A stretch of 64,000 nucleotides of DNA from Trichopria drosophilae (Eukaryota; Arthropoda; Insecta; Hymenoptera; Diapriidae). The translations under genes and the position numbers were made by a program. The stretch spans positions 36,893,501 through 36,957,500 of the forward strand of contig CM059586.1 of NCBI GenBank assembly GCA_030407085.1, given 5' to 3'. Every line of letters starts with the position of its first letter. The first letter of the stretch is position 1. The notes beneath the pieces are model-generated. The model did no database searches and had not been told where the DNA came from. It worked only from the letters and a program-made list of their open reading frames with translations. This document shows positions 61,701 through 64,000 of this stretch, piece by piece.

Positions 61701-63625
61701 TTCATGCTCGGATATATTATAACGAATAAAATTTACCAAACCATTAATCACAAATTGAAAGTTGATTATTTGTTATACCACTGAATGGTTTCATCAGAAG
61801 ATCTCATTTTTCGAATTTGCTTCCGCCATATTTAATCTGCCATTTGGAATTTTAGGAATCCAATTTCAGATTCAGATTCAGCGATCTCAAAAACCCTAAG
61901 GTACACACTTTCATAAAAATCGAACCATTTTTCGAACTTGCGTCCGTCATTGTGGATCCGCCATTTTGAATTTTAAAAATCCGTTTTGAGATTCGGGTTC
62001 AGCGAAATCAAAAACCATAACACTAAAATTATAGAATACCATAAATCAATGAAAATTTTGTTCAAAGACAAAAATGGCACGCAAAGCTGATTTTCGCCTG
62101 ATAGCTAAAGGGTGAATGTGCTTTTAACTGTTTAAATTGTTGACGATTTAACAACTTTAATACCTTTTTAATAACTTTCCGTAAACTGGTAGGTTTTATA
62201 CTAAATAATATTCAGCGCCTTTGGCGAACGAAGAAGGAATGGCTAGTATTTAATTTTTTCTAACAAATATACCTATGAAATCAGAGATCTGCCTGTACGG
62301 TTTAGAGTTTTGAGCAATGTTTTTATTGGAAAAAATTATGTTCCAAGATGGTAATTACACTGACCGACACAACTTTACTTTTTGTTTCCATCTGACTATC
62401 GCAGTATCATTTCGTGATAGAAACATTCTGTTAGCACCATCCTTTTCGCAGGAAAAATCCATTTGGAAATGATTCTGAGATTGTCAAAGGAAAAATCAGT
62501 GACGGACAGTGTTATTATTATATTACATACGTTTTTTTAATCATTACTGATTAAAAAAATCAAGGCCGAATTTTTTAGAGATTCGATGTGCTCCCGCCTA
62601 GAGAATATTACATTTTCCTAATACATATTTAATAATTACCACCTTTGAAAAAAACAATCTTTCTCAATTTATTTCAACAAAATATTTTTTATAATAAAAA
62701 ATTGCTCAGAACTCTGAACGGCGCAGACGAGTCTCTGGCTGCAGATGAATATTTGTTGGACAACATGGAAAAATAGCCGTTCCATCTTCCTTCATCGAAG
62801 GCAATGAATACTATTGGTAGTTTTGGTATTTTTAAAATTAGGCTCCGTAGAAACTTATGTTCCACCTGTGAATTTTAAATTCATCAAGAGACAATATTAA
62901 AAACCCTGGAGAAGAAATCATATGTGCTCTCTTCATCATCATAAAGCCAACAATTACAACTCCCATTTAAGACTAATTTAGCAAATATTTATAATGACTT
63001 TAAAAAGCATTTGATTACCTTTTATAATACTGTATTACTAAATTCAAATAGTCATAGTCGGATATTCAACATTTTGTAAAGCAAACGTTTATTGCACATA
63101 CCGTTATATCATTAGCAACAAATTTTTGTACATGTTGACACATAATTATTATAGACTTGTGAAAACGTCAACCCGAGCGAATCGAACTTGCGTGTGGTAT
63201 CATTTGACATAGAATGACCGTTCATTTGCTTGATTACGCCTAGAAATTCCTAGGAATAGAGAGGTTTGTGAAAATCAATGGCTTCTCCATCGCATTCCGT
63301 AAAACAAAATTTATAAAATCAACCAATATTAAGCGTAGTACAAAACTTGAAATGGACCATTTTTACAGAGTAGTACTAAATCGAATACATTAAACTTTGG
63401 TTTAATTTCTAATTTATTATTTTAGGAGGGATGCTCGTGGTATCGGTGTCCGTCGCAGGGTTGGTTACTTTGGCTGCGATGACTCAACCAGCTTTGGCGC
63501 CTGAAGCAAAACATTCCCTTCTTCAGTATGTGACAGGAAAATATCTATTACCTAGTAATTGTCGTGTACACTTCGACTGGGAGGAACCTCAATTAGTTGG
63601 TGAAACGATGACTTTTCACGTTAAA
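40670..63625 (+). CDS. AREL1: AREL1-like HECT E3 ubiquitin ligase, N-terminal part (spliced; 3' end beyond window)
   Basis: Seen: four coding exons (40670-40778, 48056-48212, 59284-59489, 63426-63625) have GT/AG borders and matching phases (1, 2, 1, 0), giving 224 uninterrupted codons. Residues 1-68 are polar, with a Ser/Gly-rich stretch. Residues about 70-128 read as a SAM domain (LRQWLTDHGLQNYYQR, then WVEDNAARTVLGKDLPRW). Residues 159-177 form one hydrophobic segment. Residues about 188-224 (SLLQYVTGKYLLPSNCRVHF, then DWEEPQLVGETMTFHVK) match the start of the filamin repeat of AREL1/KIAA0317, which in vertebrates also follows a hydrophobic N-terminal segment. Known: AREL1 is a HECT-type E3 ligase described as ubiquitinating IAP antagonists and so opposing apoptosis. 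Inferred: the remaining filamin repeat and the catalytic HECT domain lie to the right of the window. An in-frame stop at 40658-40660 supports the chosen ATG. The identity comes from recall of the family, not a search. Confidence 0.8.
42040..42180 (-). repeat. Approximately 120-bp dispersed repeat copy
   Basis: AAAATGGCGAATCCAAATAT then GGCGGATTATC is the minus-orientation signature of the family. Confidence 0.6.
42770..43310 (+). repeat. Approximately 120-bp dispersed repeat interrupted by a MITE
   Basis: TTTGTCCGCCATTTTGAATT then ATTCGGTGACCCTTAAAG (42801-42862) is a family unit. Another unit with TTCTTAACCGCCATTATTAT starts after 43225. The palindromic MITE at 42891-43224 lies between them. 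Confidence 0.65.
42891..43224. mobile_element. Palindromic ATATATGA-rich MITE with CCCGAGAAAAAATC ends
   Basis: CCCGAGAAAAAATCATTTAT at the left is inverted as ATAAATCATTTTTTCTCGGG at the right. The inverted match continues through ATCTGGATCATATATGAACC. The interior is almost entirely ATATATGA/TCATATAT units, with TGACCTGATAT and ATATCAGGTCA as an inner inverted pair. 334 bp, no coding capacity. Confidence 0.85.
44457..45625. mobile_element. pogo/Tigger-like TA-flanked non-autonomous transposon
   Basis: The left end CAGTGGAACCTCACACTAGT and the right end (reverse strand) CAGTAGAACCTCACACTAGT match at 19 of 20 bases. TA flanks both sides (44455-44456, 45626-45627). CAGTRGAACCTC termini with TA duplication are typical of pogo/Tigger elements of the Tc1/mariner superfamily. 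Four CACTAGTG palindromes lie in the first 75 bp and two ACTAGTG copies near the right end. The 80-codon frame at 45032-45274 is not recognisable as transposase. Length 1,169 bp. Confidence 0.8.
45820..46012. mobile_element. Possible small MITE
   Basis: The ends TACACAGAAAGACATTCTTT and TGACATTTCTCTCAGTG show a weak inverted match, and the inside repeats GGTATATT/GGTATATTTGTGGT. Borders are uncertain. Confidence 0.3.
46613..47194. mobile_element. Palindromic piggyBac-like MITE (TTAA target site)
   Basis: TTAA (46609-46612) and TTAA (47195-47198) flank the ends CCCATTAACGCCCAAGAGGA and TCCTTATGGGCGTTAATGGG. A TTAA duplication and CCC-starting ends are hallmarks of piggyBac-type insertion. The whole 582 bp folds on itself. 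The arms share GACATTAAAAACCAGTTC, GATCTTTCCGAATCTGC and AGGACACGATATTTTCACCG, and meet near 46905. The minus-strand 108-codon frame overlapping the left arm is not a gene. Confidence 0.9.
48056..48212 (+). CDS. AREL1: AREL1-like coding exon 2 (acidic linker and first SAM helices)
   Basis: The acceptor is TGCGTAG at 48049-48055 and the donor GTAAAA at 48213. The exon is clearly GC-richer than its surroundings and open in the phase handed over by exon 1. It encodes a Pro/acidic stretch (DTLPELPPHDEERLQRAARL) and then the start of the SAM-like fold (ILRQWLTDHGLQNYYQ). It is 157 nt long and ends with a split AG|G arginine codon. Confidence 0.8.
48362..48624. mobile_element. CAGTGA-rich MITE with TACACTCTGAATTTG end
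   Basis: The left end TACACTCTGAATTTGTAATA and right end (reverse strand) TACTCTTTTAATTTGAAATA are imperfect inverted repeats. The inside is filled with TCACTGA/TCAGTGA units in both orientations (more than ten). 263 bp, starting 149 bp after an AREL1 exon. Confidence 0.6.
49300..49440. repeat. TAGTTGG/ACTATTTAAATAGT repeat patch
   Basis: ATAGTTGGTTTTACTATCTA is followed by a second ATAGTTGGATTTACTATTTA, resembling the terminal AGTTAAA/ACTAT sequence of the 20663-21509 family. Probably a remnant. Confidence 0.35.
50748..51147. mobile_element. Inverted-repeat element (arms about 160 bp)
   Basis: The left arm includes GATCTTGCAGGCTTGATCTC and GATAGAGTAATGTATACATT. The right arm includes the inverses GAGATCAAGCCTGCAAGATC and ATGCACTACTCTATCCTGCA. 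A second inner match is GATGATTGCGAGAC and GTCTCGCAATCATC. The outer ends ACTAATAAAAACC and TAACATTAGTTTTTG match loosely. No coding capacity. Confidence 0.75.
51148..52328. other. Unassigned stretch, possible decayed coding DNA
   Basis: Slightly GC-richer, with overlapping short open frames on both strands at 51144-51658 (the longest is 119 codons, +). None has a recognisable motif. It could be decayed retroelement or gene-derived sequence upstream of the non-LTR relic. Confidence 0.3.
52329..52604 (+). pseudogene. Coding-looking ORF of unknown identity
   Basis: An open frame of 92 codons from after the TGA at 52326 to the stop at 52605. It reads with normal protein-like composition: STFHGSQPQAELLENRYVWY, then NEDCVKVRYSDGLRVLFIRS and DVSGKIILIST. 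The first usable start is unclear, because TTG at 52353 is not an accepted animal start. It lies directly before, and in a different frame from, the non-LTR fragment. It may be part of a decayed gene or retroelement, or an orphan exon. I do not recognise the family. Confidence 0.35.
52607..53260 (+). pseudogene. Decayed non-LTR retrotransposon: endonuclease part joined to RT part
   Basis: The 171-codon frame (52607-53122) has the order of an APE-type endonuclease of a LINE: a FLHILAITDNET segment where intact elements read ILAITETW, then LLRRDKHINDGSIALFIHES (normally DR..GGGVALYV), then YLLVFVTVVYRPHNS (the VYRPP motif). From 53128 a short frame reads AGDLQVYLQCSPEN. After a stop and frameshift, GIFDWALDNCKFNKFL (from about 53204) follows. 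This resembles reverse-transcriptase sequence following the catalytic ADD box. The region between the endonuclease and that point, including most of the RT, is missing. It is 5' truncated, frameshifted and inactive. Confidence 0.65.
53285..53360 (+). repeat. tRNA-like SINE head
   Basis: AAGGGTTAGGCG resembles a D arm. CCCGGGTTCGATTC contains a B box (GGTTCGATTC), and a T run follows at about 53359-53364. The A box is degenerate. Sequence after the T run (AATTTATTTGCGAGCG) is similar in style to that after the tRNA-Asn-like sequence at 39034 on the other strand. Confidence 0.5.
53490..53780 (+). repeat. GTCCA-rich imperfect repeat
   Basis: TTTGTCCAATG, ACGTCCATACA, TTAGTCCATTATTCATCC, AAGTCCACTGTTCGTCCATG, ACGTCCAAATTGG and ATTGGACGTATACC occur about every 20-50 bp. 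It may be the body or tail of the preceding SINE-like unit. Confidence 0.5.
53890..53996. ncRNA. Pre-miRNA-like hairpin (or small MITE) in AREL1 intron
   Basis: The left arm AAATGGATCAGCCACGCTGG then CTCTAGACA (53890-53918) and the right arm TGTCTAGTGCTAGCGTGGTT then GATTTAGATTT (53966-53996) pair over about 29 nt. Most differences are G-U wobbles, with one U-U mismatch and a small bulge near the base. The loop is about 47 nt. The size fits an insect pre-miRNA, but a tiny inverted-repeat transposon would look the same. No known miRNA seed family is recognised. Confidence 0.3.
57362..58291. mobile_element. TACACT-ended MITE with GC-rich core, copy 2
   Basis: Direct-orientation homologue of 20663-21509 in nearly the same order: CACATAGTTGGAAAAAG, ACCAACTATCTCCTCATAGT, a GC-rich core at 57680-57780 and ATTTTAACTATTACCATG. 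The right end is TTTTGAGTGTA. About 110 bp (57873-57985) with GGCTAGAGTGTGACACTCAC are absent from copy 1. Confidence 0.8.
57687..57702 (+). promoter_or_regulatory. CTCF-like motif in transposon core, copy 2
   Basis: GCCGCCAGGTGGCTAC, one base different from copy 1 (GCCGCCAGGTGGCGAC). Confidence 0.35.
58431..58446. other. 16-bp perfect palindrome centred on an E-box
   Basis: AAAGCCACGTGGCTTT is a perfect palindrome with a CACGTG core, the canonical bHLH site. No other context supports function. Confidence 0.4.
59284..59489 (+). CDS. AREL1: AREL1-like coding exon 3 (rest of SAM domain and linker)
   Basis: The acceptor is CAACAG at 59278-59283, with a weak pyrimidine tract, and the donor is GTAAGC at 59490. 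The exon completes the SAM-like domain: MEVVSLEDVYWVEDNAARTV followed by LGKDLPRWVRARQTLP. In SAM domains the LGK..P..R pattern corresponds to the start of the last helix. A Glu/Lys-rich linker ending in DAWTWG leads to the membrane segment in the next exon. Length is 206 nt. Confidence 0.82.
59939..60569. mobile_element. TATACTG-ended MITE sharing the GC-rich core
   Basis: The left end TATACTGTTAAAAATGTTC and right end (reverse strand) TACACTGTTAACAATTTTG are imperfect inverted repeats. The middle (60068-60168) is a diverged copy of the core in 20663-21509: CGCCGCCAGGGGCAGACGCG, then GTAGAAGTTGGATTTCGATT and CGATCATAAGG. The flanks outside the core differ from the other two copies. Confidence 0.65.
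60077..60092 (+). promoter_or_regulatory. CTCF-like motif in transposon core, copy 3
   Basis: GCCGCCAGGGGCAGAC, close to the CTCF consensus but one G shorter than the usual AGGGGGCAG. Confidence 0.3.
61570..62070. repeat. Approximately 120-bp dispersed repeat, inverted and tandem cluster
   Basis: The left part (61575-61680) is in the minus orientation (AAAATGCGGATCCATTATGG, ATGGCGAATTTAGAATTTC). The right part has two plus-orientation units starting at about 61821 (TTCCGCCATATTTAATCTGC) and 61941 (CGTCCGTCATTGTGGATCCG), 120 bp apart. Each is followed by a TTCAGCGA..TCAAAAACC phrase. This is the best-preserved copy in the window. Confidence 0.75.
62160..62850. mobile_element. Long inverted-repeat element
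   Basis: The left arm (about 62212-62360) with CGAACGAAGAAGGAATGGCT and GTTTAGAGTTTTGAGCAATG is inverted in the right arm (about 62680-62812) as AGCCGTTCCATCTTCCTTCA and ATTGCTCAGAACTCTGAAC. An inner pair CACTGACCGACAC and GTGACGGACAGTGT continues the fold. No coding capacity. Confidence 0.7.
63426..63625 (+). CDS. AREL1: AREL1-like coding exon 4 (hydrophobic segment and start of filamin repeat)
   Basis: The acceptor TTATTTTAG at 63417-63425 has a good pyrimidine tract. The best donor is GTTAGT at 63626; without splicing, the frame stops at 63656. The exon encodes a hydrophobic run (GGMLVVSVSVAGLVTLAAM) that looks like a membrane anchor or uncleaved signal. Next comes the YVTGKYLLPSNCRVHFDW segment that places the gene with AREL1. 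The ATG at 63431, third codon of the exon, could start a shorter protein lacking the SAM domain. The 3' border is less certain than the others. Confidence 0.8.
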
Positions 63626-64000
63626 GTTAGTAATCATGTACGATCTACTATTACATAATATTTTTTAGTTTCGTTCTTTAATTCCATTTTGTTTTTGTGG
63701 CATTACGAGTATTTAATGAGACATATACTCATATAGTCTTTTATTAGTATACTAATCAAATCACTCTTGCAATGAAAATTCACAGTATTCTAAAATGCCA
63801 ATCATATAATATTCCGTGCAGTGAGTTTTCAAATTACTATAAAGTAAAAAATAATATGAGTATTGCTTTAATGTCGTATTTATGCATAATATATTTAATC
63901 AAATAAACATTTATCAACAAATTTCTATAAATTAGTGATTATATGTTATCTCATCTGGTCATAGCAAGCAACGAGCGATCCCGCACAGCACACTGTCCTG
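63626..64000 (+). other. Start of the next AREL1 intron, to window edge
   Basis: This follows the donor GTTAGT at 63626. The sequence is AT-rich with no open frame continuing the filamin repeat, so the next exon is to the right. The last 40 bases (ACGAGCGATCCCGCACAGC) are GC-richer and could belong to a feature cut by the edge. Confidence 0.5.

Larger units (their letters stand above)
59490..63425 (+). other. Intron between AREL1 coding exons 3 and 4
   Basis: 3.9 kb, AT-rich. It contains a MITE with a GC-rich core (59939-60569), an inverted and tandem cluster of the approximately 120-bp dispersed repeat (61570-62070) and a long inverted repeat (about 62160-62850). No further coding segment is seen. 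Confidence 0.65.

Noticed and set aside
62740..62760. GC-rich CTCTGGCTGCAGATGAATAT as a possible exon
   Set aside because: It lies in the right arm of an inverted repeat and has no splice-consistent frame with the neighbouring exons.
1..64000. CRISPR arrays, operons, bacterial promoters, rRNA genes and integrated viral genes
   Set aside because: None were seen. The repeats are not regularly spaced direct repeats, and the sequence is eukaryotic in organisation.

Overview
This window is AT-rich animal DNA, most likely from an insect. It has no bacterial-style gene packing. It has GT/AG-spliced exons, very long introns, many short non-autonomous DNA transposons (several flanked by TA or TTAA), tRNA-headed repeats and a decayed non-LTR retrotransposon. 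I cannot place the species. The repeat style would fit a hymenopteran, but that is only an impression.

One protein-coding gene can be supported. It lies on the + strand in the right-hand third and runs off the right edge. Four coding exons (40670-40778, 48056-48212, 59284-59489, 63426-63625) have GT/AG borders and join in frame into 224 codons. The product has a low-complexity N-terminus, a SAM-like domain (about residues 70-128), one hydrophobic segment (about 159-177) and the first strands of a filamin-type Ig domain. The last part matches the N-terminus of the HECT E3 ubiquitin ligase AREL1 (KIAA0317); the rest of the filamin repeat and the HECT domain should lie to the right. A 5' UTR splice acceptor sits at 40596-40597. 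A candidate TATA promoter and first non-coding exon lie near 18926-19114, which would give a first intron of about 21.5 kb.

Layout. 1-12660: AT-rich and gene-free, with one foldback element (541-1830) and fragments of dispersed repeats. 12660-18770: dense repeats, including two long palindromes (15417-16171 and about 18020-18738), a composite array of TACAATTGTATA units and a GTGATATTTTGTC minisatellite. 18840-19114: GC-richer candidate promoter. 19115-40597: presumed first intron or intergenic DNA, with MITEs, an approximately 120-bp dispersed repeat and a tRNA-Asn-like sequence. 40598-64000: the AREL1-like gene, whose introns carry a nested palindromic MITE, a pogo/Tigger-like element, a palindromic piggyBac-like MITE, a non-LTR relic, a pre-miRNA-like hairpin and two members of a transposon group with a GC-rich CTCF-like core.

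The strongest theme apart from the gene is the density of long inverted repeats, at least ten in 64 kb. Several are inside introns and would form long double-stranded RNA in the pre-mRNA. Some carry clustered nuclear-receptor half-sites or CTCF-like sites, so they are plausible sources of dispersed regulatory DNA. I found no wholly new multi-gene system.
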